Assembly: GCA_030063045.1 (NCBI GenBank)
Contig: JAQSEB010000023.1
Coordinates: forward strand, 5,642,001-5,706,000
Direction of reading: 5' to 3'
Length of the DNA: 64,000 nt
Source: Pratylenchus scribneri
Taxonomy: Eukaryota; Nematoda; Chromadorea; Rhabditida; Pratylenchidae
Made by a program: the position numbers and the translations under genes. The notes beneath the pieces were generated by a model, which was not told where the DNA came from, ran no database searches, and was given only the letters and a program-made list of their open reading frames with translations. Positions 1 to 13,600 of this stretch are shown here, in pieces; positions within the stretch are counted from its first letter, which is position 1, and each line of letters starts with the position of its first letter.

Positions 1-370
1 GTTCGCCAAGTTTTATTTTTTTCCGGAATATGTTCGCCAAGTTTTATTTTTTTCCGGAAAATGTTCGCCAAGTTTTATTTCTTTCCGGAAAATGTTCGCC
101 AAGTTTTATTTCATTCCGGAAAATGTTAGCCAAGTTTTATTTTCTTCCGGAAAATGTTCGCCAAGTTTTATTTCTTCCGGAAAATGTTCACCAAGTTTTA
201 TTTCTTCCGGAAAATGTTCGCTATCTTTATTTCTTTCCGGAAAATGTTTGCCAGGCTTATTTCTTCCGGAAAATGTTTGCCAAGTTGTATTTCTTTCCAG
301 AAAATGTTCGCCAAGTTTTATTTCTTTCAGGAAAATGTTCGCCAAGTTTTATTTCTTTCCGGAAAATAAA
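1..370. repeat. 31-bp minisatellite, about 12 copies
   Basis: A tandem array of a 31-bp unit beginning GTTCGCCAAG and ending TTCCGGAAAAT runs from the window edge to about 370. Copies differ by single substitutions and small changes in the T run. It is open in several frames on both strands only because the unit length is not a multiple of three and lacks stops; I see no gene in it. The array may extend left of the window. Confidence 0.95.
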
Positions 371-671
371 AATATTTCAATTGATTTAAGTATTCGCATT
401 ATTTTTATTCGGCTAAAATTTGACAGTGACAAGTTGTTGTCACATCACAACTCGGACGGTGACAATTTGGACTGTTTTCTTTAGATATTATTATTAAAAA
501 GAATCATTATTAACTTTCTATACAAAAAAAAAAATCCGAGAAAAGTGAGAAAAATCCTACTTCTATTTATTTAAATTGAACTCTTATATTATAATAAAAT
601 ATTTTAACCAATTTGTCTCCACGAAATTCCGAATTATGTGCAGATTTCCTATAAAATTATGAGGAAAATTA

Positions 672-881
672 TTAATAATTAGAAAAAAATTTTGTAACCA
701 ACAATTGATTATATTCGAAATTTAACGGATTTTCATCAATTGCTAAGTTTCTGACACATTCCAATGGAAAATGTGAATAAATAAGGAAAATAAATAAAAT
801 GGCACAAATCAACACGATGAAGACAAATTTATTATTGGTAAATGGACGCGATGTTTTATTGGATTTGTCAATATTGAGCAT
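672..881 (-). CDS. Possible first exon of a small type II membrane protein
   Basis: A minus-strand ATG ORF of 69 codons starts at 881. It has a short polar N-terminus with Lys/Asn/Ser, one strongly hydrophobic segment at about residues 19-36 and then a polar stretch. That is the layout of a type II membrane anchor, as in Golgi glycosyltransferases or sulfotransferases. A GT donor follows an Asn-Gln-Leu-Leu stretch near the 3' end, so the ORF tail is probably intron. No continuing exon was found between 671 and the minisatellite, so the gene would have to extend off the left edge. No family is recognised and it may not be real. Confidence 0.3.
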   Translation of the reverse strand: MLNIDKSNKTSRPFTNNKFVFIVLICAILFIFLIYSHFPLECVRNLAIDENPLNFEYNQLLVTKFFSNY

Positions 882-1389
882 TTTTAATTGAAAATTTTGT
901 GATTTTTTTTCCTAAAATTCGATAAAAAATTTTATTTAAAACTTTGAATTATTTCAGAAATTTTACGGATTCACTTTAATGTGAATAATAATTTTTGTGT
1001 AGGGGCGATAATCGTCAGAATATTTGAATTATTGAATTAATGCAAATCGGAGAGCAGAGAGTTGTGTTTATGTGTACTGAACATCGACATTTCACATGCG
1101 AAATGGGGATTTTATAGTGATGGGAAAGAATACAATTATTTAAAAGGCCCAACAAATTTGACTGGTAATTGCTAGAATAATTGTAATTTTGTCCATCAGC
1201 AGTATGGTTTTGACTTTTGGAGGCAAATTATTCTTTATTTATTATTTTATTAATTTTTTCGGCTTTCAAATTGACAATTTTTTGAATATATTCTATCAAA
1301 TTTGAGGAAAACTAATCAACCATCTTTGAATTATTCTAAAATTAGCCACAACATAGATAAATATCACAATTTATAAACATAATTTAAAC

Positions 1390-1828
1390 TAGGGTTGGCC
1401 CCCATCGCCCAGGGGACGATTTTCGGGGACGGGGAATTGCGGGGAGGCAAGCTTCGGGGACGGAGACGGGGATTTTCCAAACTTCGGGGACTGGGACGGG
1501 GATTTTCCAAACTTAGGGGACGAGGACGAGGGCAAAAAATCCCGGGGACGGGGGCGGGGACCCCGAAATTTCGGGGATTTTGCAATTTTTTTTTTCATTT
1601 TTCAAAAAAATTTTTTATAATGAATTGTGAAATGAAAAAAGAAGATGATTTAACGTATAAATATCATTTTATATGCAAGAAAATAAAGAAAAAAAAGATG
1701 ATTTAGTTGAGTTTTTCAAAAAAAAAAATTCCTTAAAATTTCCCCCGAAATCCCCGAACTCACGGGGAGGGGAGCGGGGAATGGCTCCCAAATTTTCGGG
1801 GACGGGGAGGGGATGGGGGCCAACCCTA
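1390..1828. mobile_element. GC-rich hAT-like MITE, copy 1
   Basis: A 439-bp element bounded by perfect inverted ends TAGGGTTGGCC...GGCCAACCCTA and flanked by an exact 8-bp direct repeat ATTTAAAC (1382-1389 and 1829-1836). That repeat fits the hAT target-site pattern nTnnnnAn. The interior is built from GGGGACGGGGA-type G-rich repeats on both sides of an AT-rich centre. It has no transposase. A second copy lies at 62784-63228. All ORFs inside it are low-complexity artefacts. Confidence 0.92.
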
Positions 1829-1836
1829 ATTTAAAC

Positions 1837-3473
1837 GATATTAATATTATTATGGAAATAAAAATACAATAAAAAAATCACATCCCTTATTATGGCAAAA
1901 GAAAATTATAAAAAAGAATAAATAATTAGGTCAAAATGCTTATCATTTTATTTTGCAAATCTTTCTCAAATATAATTTCTTGTTCAAAAATTCACTGCCA
2001 ATTTAATTAAAAATTTCCAAAATTGAAGTTAATATTTTTTAATTATTTATTTCTAATATTTGTCGTCATTGAACAATTTTACATTTATTGTTTTCATTTT
2101 TATTGAAATGTAAAATATGTAAATCCTAAAAATAAAAAAAAAGTATAAATCAAAATGGTACCTGAAAAAAGTATTTCTTATTTTAATTTGTTGAAAATTT
2201 TGGTTAATTTTGCACAACCATTTGTTCAAATCATTTAATTTTTTTTTGAATAAAAATAATAAAAATCCCATAAATTCATTCAAATTTGAAATAATAAATA
2301 AGATGCAATAATGCGACTATACAAATTCTTCCATTTATCAAAAAAAAAATGGGCAAAAGAAAGGAAATCCAAATTATTCTCACTAAAACCAAAAAGTTTG
2401 CCAGCGACTATACTTTATCCTCGCCCAAGCCCACCTCATCCTTTTTGTTATTTTTTACGGATTATTGGGGTGTGTCGAGATTTGAGAATTAGGCGGCCAT
2501 TTTACGAGAAAATAATAGTAAATAAAAGGTAAAATATAAACAAAAAAAAAGAAAGATGAATTTATCCGCAACAAAGAACTGTGTGTACGTGAGGCCAAAT
2601 CCTTTATTCTCTTTGTGATGACAAATTCCCCTGTCCCTATTATGGCTTTGTGTGCCACGCCTAAATCCTCTGCAAACTTTTCAATGAGCCCAGAGGATTT
2701 TTACTTTTTTATGGAAATATTTTTTTGGGCGTCAACAGTTGAATAAACTTTGGCCATAACCGGGATTGTCTCTTTTATTTGTATAGATTATCATCATTTC
2801 GGACTGGGATTGGTGGACTTTGGATTTGGATGGATGAATGGACAAAGACGAAAAAAGAATGATGTTGACTTCGAACAAAATCAGGATGGAAAATGATGAA
2901 AACATTTGGCCTATAAATTGGATGGGAAAATCTCAAAATGCCGCATACTATGCATTTTTTCATTTTCATATTCCAGCTTTTTGGTTTCATATTATACCAA
3001 GATGCTGGACGACATTTCTTTATTGTCCCTTTTTTATTATAAATTTTTTTATAATTGGTTGTTTTATTATAGGAATTTTTATATTTAATAAATTTTCTTC
3101 TAGATTCGAGGAGGCTTGAGGGAATACAATTTTTATTGATAAGCCTCAAGTTATTTTATATTTTATTGGAATATTAATACAGAATGTAGAATACTATATA
3201 AACCAAATTATGACATTTGTAGACTCAATATTTAAAATATTTCGGGTTCTAAAAACTGGCCAATAGGGGATTAGGTTTATATTAAATGTCTGGTAAATTA
3301 GAAATTATTTAAGTCTATGATGTGTAGAATTGAAAGAGTTGATTTAGCAAAGTCATAAGTCAGCATATCATCACTCATCTACAAAAATTCTACTATTTAA
3401 TTTATATGTAGAGATTAGAGACATGATAACACCTATAATTTAATATAATTTTTAATGATTTTAAGCTACATAA
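1837..3473. other. 5' flank of the first ShKT gene, partly duplicated
   Basis: No gene is supported here. Roughly 2390-2890 has a diverged partner at about 9960-10440 upstream of the second ShKT gene, so the tandem duplication unit includes 5' flank. Shared blocks include a stretch containing GTGTCGA followed by ATTTT.CGAGA-like sequence, and the motif CAACAGTTGAATAAACTTTG. ORFs on either strand (for example 2838-3119) are not conserved in frame between the two copies, so I treat the block as promoter or flank. Confidence 0.6.
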
Positions 3474-6400
3474 ATGAAATCAATTGCTTTTTTGATTATT
3501 TTTATTGTAACATTAGTCCCATTGCTCAACAATGTTTTGGTGGAAAGTGCAGCACTCCGTGAGTTAACAAAAAATTATATGGGAACACATTGAATTAATA
3601 CTAATATTTTTTAATTCAGAACAAGCCGATATTAACAAAATCATCGCTCATGATAATAAAGCAACGCTCTCATCAACGGAAGTGGATGAAATATTTACAA
3701 TTCCATCTGATACAACATTGATACAAATATATGACACATTTTTGAAACGCAAAGCGGGAATACAGGGCTTTATAGATGCTAACCAACAACAACAGGAAGA
3801 TGGATACAGGGCTATGTTATGTAAGTAAAATGAAAAATTGGAAAAAATAGGGTTTTCAAAATTATTTGTCATATATTATATTTAATAATGTAAGAGTTAA
3901 AAAACTTATTAAAAAACAAAAAATTAAATGGAATATATATTTTACTGGCAAAACTATTTTTTTGCAGACAAAATAGTTTTTGATTTCTAATAAATCAGAA
4001 ACTGGTTTAGACCTTACAAATATTATAACAATTTGTAGATCTCATCGAGACGTAAAAGAGATAAAAATAAAAAACTAGAAATATAGAAACTGTTTAATTT
4101 TAAATTTTGGCCAAAATCTGACATTTTATATACCATTCGATGTGACTTGATGAGTTCTATAATTGTTAGAAATAAGATTAAGATTTTTATATTCTAAAGC
4201 CCGTTTCTGATTTATTAGTAGAAAAAATTGTTTTGTCTGCACAGACAAAAATATTTTTGTCTGCAAAAAGAAATACTAATTTTGTCTTGAAAAAAATAAG
4301 AATCAAATTAAATTGCTAATAAGTAAAAAAAATAGGAAAATTTTATTTATTTGTAATTTCACTTCTCATTAATTCCCGATGTATTTTGATTTGATACATT
4401 TCTTAATTTTTACAATTAAAAATATACATCTTAAATTATTTTTTCCTCTCTTAAAATGTATTTAGATTTCATTATAATTACAAAAAATAAAAATAAAATT
4501 GATTGCAAATTTCTTAATTTAATTGATTAAACTTCCATTTAATGTAGTATTGTTGGCTGCATTTGATACCAAACAGCCAACACCAGAAATTACTGACACA
4601 CAGAAGCAAGATATTGTCACAAAAATTTTGGATATCTCACCAGGCGGTTCCACTACCGATATCGATAAACTTTTATCAGATACTACAACCGGAACAACAC
4701 TAGCAAAGATATTTAATACAGATACATCAGGAGGATCTACAACTACAACAACCTATGATATGGGCGATTTATTGGGCGCTGCCCATTATCTACGCCTACA
4801 TTTGCCGAATCCAATCAAAGGGACCACCAACACCCCCGAGCAAATTAAGGCAATTCGAGCAATTGGGAGTGAGTTTTAAAATGTTATAAAAAATATATGT
4901 ATTAAGGATATCTAGGCAATATCAGAATTTAGCGACTTTTGAAAATTTTTTTGAATTGATGAAATGTTATATTACAAGCAAATCATCCCGATGAGTTGAG
5001 GACGAATCTGCGATTGGCTTCGTATACAATAAATAAAGGATAAAATTAGATTCACTGGAATATGTTTGATTTGAACCAGTATTTTATATTCCGATTTTAT
5101 TCTATTCATCTCCTATTCTTGTCCTATTCTAATCTGTTTATGATTCTTTTCAAACTTTTATAATTGAACAAAAACAGAACAGTTTTAAAATTTTTGGGAC
5201 AAGAATAGAACAGAAATGGCTGTTCCTGAGATTCTTGAAATGAGAGAATATTTTTATTCAAAAATGAAAATTTTGCAGATCTATGAAAGGTGATATAGAT
5301 ACTTCCACTTTGATATTATTGTTAAAAATCAAAGAAAAAATTTCAAAAATTAAGCTCAAAATTTTTTAGAAAATAACTTGTGCTATGCCTTGGAATAGTT
5401 TAAGAGTTTTAGCCCCATTCTGTAGGATCTTCGATGCTATTAAATCTGATGAGCAAACAGCAAAGATATAAATTAATAATAACGAACGAAATCTCATTTT
5501 TTATATTAAAGAAATAATTTTCATACATTTCTAGGGCTCACCGTACTCATAAATGAATTGATTAAATCCTCGAAAGATTTTGAGGCATTTTCGCTCGCTG
5601 TGGCCAGAGGAATAAACCTTCCGGCGACGGATGATAAAAGAAAGAATTCCTTATTCCACTATGCTACGGTGAAGGACGATGTTGCGGAATTGGAAAGGGA
5701 ATATGCATGGAAGAAAATGCTTTTAGATCCCATTCAACATACTAATCCCCCTACCGCTTTGACTGATGCACACAAAAGTGAGCTTTTTAATAAAAATGAC
5801 TTTAATCTGATTTTGTATATCACAGGCATTCTTTTTTTACAATTCTGTAAAAATAAGCCCCAGCTTAATATGTCCTATTTCAACCTAAATAACTTTAGTT
5901 TTAGCTTTTCTCTGCCCATTTGTTAAAAAATTCTCAATTTAATTGAATATATAAGACTATAGTCTTTAAAAGAATATATGTTGATAAGACCAAGATTTAA
6001 GCTAGAGCTAAGATAGATTTTAGCATTATACATGTAAATAATCCCTAGTATTAATAAAAAGAGAAATATTTTATTAATTTGTTAAATTAAAATGGTTTTT
6101 TTATATTATTTAAAGCTACTAAGTTAAAAGAGTGAAAAATAAAATGAATGTTTAATAAAAAAAATAAATAAAGCATTAAAAATTGGAATCCTTATTATTT
6201 AAATATATAAATATCATTTTAATAATTAATTTTCAACATATTTCAGCATTACAAGCAGACTATCATAGATTATTGCCGACGGTAGTCAAAAAAGTACATA
6301 ATGATTTTCCGGATAAAGCTGATTCGCGCATATTAGCATTCGCCATATTATCACAATTGCCAAAAGATCCGGATGTGACAGCAATGAAAAAAGAACGCAC

Positions 6401-9400
6401 ACGCATTGACGGTCATTTGGCATTGGCTCCAGCCTCGGGTTCTGATGCTGCTGAAGCAAAACTTGGTCGGTTTAAAATTGAGAAAATTGGTGTATCTATC
6501 AACACAAGTCATATAAAAATACAATTCTTATAAATATTACTTGGGATTTTTCGAATAATTTTTATATATTGCAGCCATCTAAACTTAAAATTACAATTTG
6601 TAGAGAAAATGACGAATCAAATGATATAGAGATAAAGAAGTTGATAAACTTGACAAAAAAAAATAAATAGAAAATATTAATGCTATCTTCTTATGCTGAT
6701 AAATAAAATCTTTTTATGGGCCATAATTGAAATAATAAACATTCATATTTCAGCTGTTGAGGAGGCATTTTTGTATGCAAAGTTGGACGCATCGGATTAC
6801 GCGGCAGCCAGTACTGTGCTTCAACCTGCGGAAAAGACTGCACAAAGGGAGCCGGCCATTCACGATGCAATGAAAATTCGACGGCTTCATCTTCAAACAA
6901 ATTACAAAGAGATATTGGACAATCCAACAAAGGAAACTTCTGCCACCAAAGTACAAGAAAAAACAAAGGAATTGAAGGATAAGCAAGAAGCTTTCACTCC
7001 GAAAACTAATAATGACGACGATTTGAATAAAGCCATCGACGAGGCAATCAAAAGTGAGCGCATTTTGGCTAAAATGGAATTTTATTTATAGTTTGCACTT
7101 TGCACATAAAAATAGGGTACCCATCAAAAAATTTTTTTCGCTCGAATGGCATCCATTTTTGTGGTTAAAATCTAAATTAATGAAAATTAATTTTAATCAT
7201 CCAGAAATTCGTTTAAAATCATATATTCCACCTTCAAAATCATTTAAAATAATTTTGAATGGATAATAAAAATAGTACATTTTTGGGAAAAATTGTTAAC
7301 GAATTTACTCCTTTTTAAGATTTTATCGAATCAAATCCACAGTAAAAGCAAATCATTACGATTCACATTATAATTAAAAAATTATGTCTAATATGAGGAA
7401 TAATGGAATTGCTTAACATAAAAACCCAAAATCCTATCAAACAATTAATTATAAGGTAAATTAAATTAAATCATCAATTCGGCAATTTGATGAATCGCTT
7501 TTTTTCTCTTATGTATTGTAAATTAGTATTGGTCAAAATCAACTTAACTTCAAAAAATCGATTAATTAAAAACCGAAATTGGAAATTTTTGCATAAAAAA
7601 CTGAAAATAAGAAAAATTGAAAATCAATATTTTTCAAAAACGGGTTTAGCGAAAAATTTCGGTTTAAAACCGATTCTGACCTATAATTTTCAAAAAACAG
7701 TTTAAATTAAAAGAATTGTCTGGATTTTTTATGTTGTTATTTTTAGAAATCCAGGATGCGGAAATACAATTATTTCCACCGAATCCGCCCCAAAATCCAA
7801 CAACACAGCCTTCGCCAGCAGCAGGAGGAGGTGGTGGTGCACCGGCATCAGGCAATCCACGTACTCCGGAAGTTGTTAAGGAATTGGAAGAAATGGAATT
7901 CAATAATAAACCGCCACTAAAAGGTGAAATTTTTCATTTTTAAGAAAAATTTTCGACAAATTTTTATTACCATTATTTATATAATTAATTAAAAAAATAT
8001 TAATATTATATTTCAAGAATTTATTTTATTTTAATTTTAAAATTTTAGTTCTGAAAAATTCTCTCATTATTTTTCAAATTGAAATAAAAAATATCTGAAA
8101 TAATTCTTATATAATATTTCATAATATTTTAGTGCCAGCCGATCAATGTACGGATGTTGGCACAAATTGTGGTGACATTGTGAGAATGTGTATAATTCCG
8201 GTCTGTGTCTTTAAAATTTGATTTTATCTTTTAAGAAATGAAATTAAAAAGTTAAATATATAGAATAGGTGGCGCGAAAATTCGTCAACACGACATTTCG
8301 TCACTGCGAAATTCGTCTCCACGATTATTCATCACAATAATTCGTCATATTTTTTTTGAAAATTAATTTTTAAATTATTTTAGAGAAAATTTTACGTATT
8401 CTATTTATTATATACAAATTAATAATATGGTATTTAACCGAATATTTTGACCTGTTTTCTGTCTATTTAGGATTTAGGTGGAATATGGTACTATAGCATA
8501 CCGATAGAACTCGAAGAGATGCATTTATCTAAGCTTAGGATAGGTTGTGGCAGGTTGCCTAGCAACTTTAATACAAGTTGAAATAATTGCCGTGAAACTT
8601 AATTATTTTGGCACCCCAGCGATTTAGACTTTTTTAAGCTTCCTATATTCCAAGCTCTAGCCCTAATCCTCTATATAGTTATAAAATTTAATGGCCCATC
8701 CTATACCCATCAATAACAATTTATTTTTGTGTTTTTTCTGCCGAAGGAATCATAGATTCGCGCTTATATTAGTTCATTGAAACTCGTCCATTGGGAATAT
8801 AATTTTCTTAAAAATGGTAGAAATTAAATTTGAACAAAAAATTGGTGACGAATTTTCGCGGAACTTTATAATAATAATTGTCATTTTAATCGACAAGAAA
8901 CGAATTTAAATTCAAATAAATTATCATTTAAAAAAATGATAAATCCTAAAATACAAAATAATCCGCTTTTTGATTATGCAATTTATCTTTTCATTGCAGG
9001 CTTATGTTAGGCGAATGCATCAAAATTGCCGCCGAACATGTCGAGTCTGTTTCCCAGAAGGCGAGCCATGCCAGGACCAATTCCCCGAGTATGCAAATTT
9101 TCAATTTAAAACATTAATTTTAATTAAATTTTGTGTATTTATAATTATTATTTGGAAAATTCGGACTACCAAAGTTAACTTTTTCATGTATCGAAAAGTT
9201 TTGGCTTAAAAATAAATCTTTTTTAAATTTTAACAACGAATATTCATTTACTCTTTGAGCAAAATATTAAAATATGTTTTCATAATAAATTCAATTTTCT
9301 TAAAAATTGATTATTAAATATGCATAGAAAATAATTTATCTAATATAATTAATTTAAAATTTTTCTCTCGATAGTTGCCAAATGTGGAAAGACGGAGGCT

Positions 9401-9474
9401 ATTGTACTAGTCGAATACCGAAGGCACTGAAAATGATGCAATGTCCGGTCACATGTGGCCTATGCCCTAGTTAA
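3474..9474 (+). CDS. Secreted protein with two C-terminal ShKT domains, copy A (10 exons)
   Basis: Exons: 3474-3558, 3620-3820, 4548-4868, 5535-5777, 6247-6465, 6754-7053, 7747-7923, 8133-8200, 9000-9088, 9375-9474. They total 1803 nt (600 aa plus stop) with all phases matching. The N-terminus MKSIAFLIIFIVTLVPLL is a signal peptide. Residues of about 28-455 are an unrecognised, mostly helical region with a lysine-rich charged stretch. Exon 7 is a Pro/Gly-rich linker. Exons 8-10 encode two complete ShKT modules, each with six Cys (first: GTNCGD...NCRRTCRVC; second: GYC...QCPVTCGLC). ShKT modules are common in nematode secreted proteins, alone or attached to enzymes; no enzyme motif was seen here. 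Donor of exon 5 is the weak GTCGGT. Start chosen as the ATG opening the signal peptide. Function unknown; the domain call is secure. Confidence 0.85.
3965..4240. mobile_element. TIR element in intron 2 of copy A
   Basis: A foldback element with ends built on AATAAATCAGAAAC and an interior inverted pair containing GATCTCATCGAGACG and a diverged partner near 4140. The corresponding intron in copy B is 187 nt against 727 nt here and lacks it. Related elements are seen at about 19429-19760 and 63242-63538. Ends are approximate and no clear TSD was found. Confidence 0.6.
8268..8863. mobile_element. TIR element in intron 8 of copy A
   Basis: About 596 bp with inverted ends GGCGCGAAAATTCGTCA and a matching TGACGAATTTTCGCGG. 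The left end carries several subterminal repeats of an ATTCGTC motif. Copy B intron 8 lacks it, so it inserted after the duplication or was lost from B. TSD not resolved. Confidence 0.7.
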
Positions 9475-10619
9475 TCGGAATAATGACCAGAAAAGAAAGA
9501 TGGAATAATTAAAAATATTTTAAGTTAAAATTTTTGGAAAGAATCAAAATTCAAGAGGAAGAATTAATGATGATATTTTTGTTAATTTTTTAAATGTGTT
9601 GGAATTCACCAATATTTTTTTAGTTTGGATTAGAAAATTTTTTAATTAAAAAATGTGTTTACATCGGCGAAATATTTTTCATTCATTATTTATTCTGATA
9701 AATTATATTATTCTATAAAATCTGATTATTCAACAAAAAGCTTTATTTCCAAGAAGTTTGATCCTTTCAAAATTCCATTTGTTTCCAATAAATATATCCA
9801 AATAATTATGAATAAAAAATTTTAAAGTTCGATAAATTCATCTAAATAAGAAATAAACAATAACAATAAATGCCTTAAACACATATTAAAAATAAATCCT
9901 CATTATATGAACAAAGATGAAAAACAAATATCCATATTATCTTGACTGCTAATGCTAAAACAAAAAACTTTGCTAAACTACGCTTTATCCTCCTTCCCCA
10001 AATCTTCCTTTTTGCCATTTTTACGGATTATAAGGGCGTGTCGAAAATCAAGAATTGAATAGCTATTTTAGGAGAGAATAAAAGTAAACAATAAGTAAAA
10101 TACAAATAAAAAAAATGAATTTATCTACAAACAAAAATTTTTTTAAAGGCCAATCCTACTTTCTGGATGACAAATTCTTAAATTCCAATGACTTTATGCC
10201 TCGCCCAAATCCACTCTGCAAATTTTTCCACCCAACTCAGAGAATTTTTATTTTTTTGTGGTAATATTTTTTGGGCATCAACAGTTGAATAAACTTTGGC
10301 CATAGTCGGGATTGTCTCATTTATTTGTGTTGATTATCATCATTTCGGATTCGGAGTGGTGGGCGGACTTTGGATTTGGATGGATTAATGGACAAAGACA
10401 AAGAAAAGAATGATGTTGATTGTTTACCTTTTCTGAATGGAAAATGATGAGAGGCATTTCGCCTATAAATTGAGCAAGAAAATCACAAAATGCCTCATTC
10501 CAAAGGATTTAATTCATTTTTTAGGGCATTATTCTAGATCATTCATTATCTATAGTTTCATTCCAATTAAAATTGAATATATTATTTAAATTTAAATTAT
10601 TTTTAGTCATTTTTTTTAA
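9475..10619. other. Spacer between the two ShKT genes
   Basis: No gene is supported. The first ~60 bp after the stop match the sequence after the copy B stop (both contain GAAAAGAAAGA.GGAATAATTAA), and about 9960-10440 matches the 5' flank of copy A. The spacer is therefore 3' flank of A joined to the duplicated 5' flank of B. Confidence 0.6.
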
Positions 10620-13600
10620 ATGAAACCAACAAATATTATTATATTAATTGCGGCTTTAATTCCCGTGCTAAGAATGGTGGAAGGTGCTACCAGTGAGATT
10701 AAAAAAATTTAACCAAAATTAAATTTCCCATTTTTAGTTGAAGAACAAATTAATGAAATCATTGATCATGATAACTCACCTCTCACCGATACGGATGCGA
10801 ATACAATTTTGACAACGACTTCTGAAACAGCATTGAAAGATATATATGATAAATTTTTGGTAAGAAAAAAAGCAATAAAAGATTATATAATTGACTCGGC
10901 GACGCCGGAAGCCCAGAAACAAAGGGGATACAAGTCTTTGTTATGTAAGTGGAATTTACAACAATTTGTATAATTTTTTAAAATTTTCTTATTTCTATCC
11001 TTTTTCCCAAATTCCTCCAATTTTATATGAATTAAAAAATTCTTATTAAAATTACCCAATTTTTATGGTTTTTATTAATTACAAATTTTTATTAAGAATC
11101 AAAATTAATTAAATTCCAAATTTATTCACAGTGTTGTTGGCTGCATTCGAAACAAAAAAGCCAAGGCCAACGGTAACAGATCCAGAAAAGCAAAGAATTG
11201 TTCCGGGAATTTTAAAAATCTTACCGGGCACTACGGATAAAACGACAATGGAAGGCCTTTTGTCAACATCTTCATCCTTATCAAACCCCGAAAAGGAATT
11301 TACAAGAACAGGGACCAAACCAGACTATGATATGATCGATTTATTGGCCGCTGCTCATCGTATGCGTCTACATATGCCGGATCCGGGGACCGCTAACACG
11401 CCTGAAGAAATAAAGAATATTCGGGCAATTGGAAGTGAGTTCGAAAACATTAAAAATTAAAAAAAAAACTAACAATAAGAATCTGTATTAGCTTTGAGTC
11501 TAATAAATAGAGATGAAATTTGATTAATGGTCTCAAAAATACTGATTATTTGATATAAAAAAATGTTTTCTTCCTAAAATATCAATTCACGATAAAGGGT
11601 AAAAATAAATAATCTTGAAAAATACCTCTATGAATATAAAAAATCTTATGATAATAGTCGACATCAGTGCATTGACCATTTATTTCATTTAAATGATTTC
11701 AACCATTTTCTAGGACTCACCCAGCTAGTCAATGAATTGATTCCAACCACAACGGACTATTTGCAATTTTCGATTGAAGTGGCCAGATTAATAGACACGG
11801 AAAATAAGAATCCTTTATTACACTACAATCCCACGGCAAAGAACGATCTATTGGAATTGGATAGGGAATATGCCTGGAGAAAAACGCTATTGGATTTGTC
11901 CATTGCTGGGCGGATGCAACCTTCAGATTCTGGCGATATCACACGAATGAACGATGCAAATAAAAGTGGGTTATTATTATCAGAAGAAAATATATTTTAC
12001 AGCAGATATATATTTTTTAAATTTTTTTTACAAACATTTATTTTAATTATATAATTTTTCGTTATAAGTCATAGGATTTGGGACGGATTTAATTAAAAAT
12101 TTATATAATTATAGAATATATTTTTTGAAAGTAAACGAATCAAATATGCTTGACTTTTAAAAAATATTCAAAATATTTTTATATGATGTAACTCTTATAA
12201 TTCGACGGATTGAATCCATAAAATATATTTGATAATATCTTTACTGGAAATTAAGAATTTTAATTAATTTTAACAGAGTAAAAAATTAAAATTATGAAAT
12301 TTTAAAAGCGAAAAACAAGTAATGATAAAAAATAAAATAAAATAAAATGAGCGATAAAAATTGAATAAAACAAATCAAATATTAAAAAGAATTCATTTTT
12401 TAAAAAAAATTTTGAATTAATAAATAAATTTATATTTTCAATATTTTTCAGAATTGCAAGATGAATTTAATAAAGCATTGCCAACAGCAATCATAAAAGT
12501 TCAAAATGATTTTTCGACAACAACTAATTCGCGCAAATTGGCAAATGTCATATTGTCCCAAATGCCAACTGATCCGGATTTGGCAGCAGTGATCAAAGAG
12601 AGGCAACGCATTGATGGAATATTAATTGCGACAGTTACGGCTCCAGCTAAACCTGATGAAGAAGCAGCACTTGGTAAAAATAAAGAAATTGATATGGATT
12701 GTAATAGTATTTTATTCCATATAAACAAAAAAAAGAGAACGGTAAATAACAGTAGTAAAGCATGAAGAAAATAAAAATTTATGCATCAAACTTAGTTATA
12801 AATTCTGTGCTCTATAAACACAAATTTGGACTTGGGTTTCAGGATTATTGATATTTTTCTAAAAGATATAGCTAAATATTTACCATGAAAATCCATTGGA
12901 TTATTTAAAAGGTCATTTTTGAAAAAATTTTTATATGGACAGAATATAGCAATCGTTCGACATAATTAGTTGAATACATATATATAAAATGAGTTATTTT
13001 ATATCCAGTACTAGAGTAATATCAGAATTCAGAATAGAATAGAAGTTCAAAATGGAACCCAAATTGCCAAATTTAAAAAAAACAAAAATCCTGTTATTTT
13101 AAAAGTTAATTTACAGAAAAGTTTTTGTCAGATTTTTATAATAAATACATTTCCAAAGCTTATTTCTATTAAAATAAACAAATAATGAAATTATAAAAAT
13201 ATATTAAAATTTCAATTTTTCAGCTATTGAGGAAGCATTACTCTATGCAAAGTTGGACGCAACAGATTATGCGCCATCTGGACTGACAGATGCGCAAAAA
13301 ACAACGGCAAGGGAACCGGCCATTCATGATGCAATGAACTTTCGACGGCTTCACATTCAGAAGAAGTACAAAGAAATGCTGGATGATCCGACAAAGGAAA
13401 AATCCGCCGACAAAGTACAGGAAAAAACAAAAGAATTGAAGGATAAACAAGCAGCTTTCGATCCGAAAACCAATAATGACGAGGATATAAATAAAGCCAT
13501 TGATGAGGCAATTAAAAGTGAGTGCACATTTTTTTTTGGTTAAAATGGAATTTTAATTTATTATTCTTTTATTTTTTATTTATAGTTTGGATTTGGACTT

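Noticed and set aside
30..484. Several long ORFs on both strands at the left edge
   Set aside because: They translate the 31-bp minisatellite; the amino-acid repeat simply follows the DNA repeat in every frame.
1364..1706. Gly/Arg- or Pro-rich ORFs
   Set aside because: They lie in the G-rich arms of the MITE at 1390-1828; the same ORFs recur in the second copy at 62.8-63.3 kb.
2775..3149. Overlapping ORFs on both strands before the first ShKT gene
   Set aside because: The matching block before copy B (about 10380-10480) breaks the frame, so the conservation is not coding.
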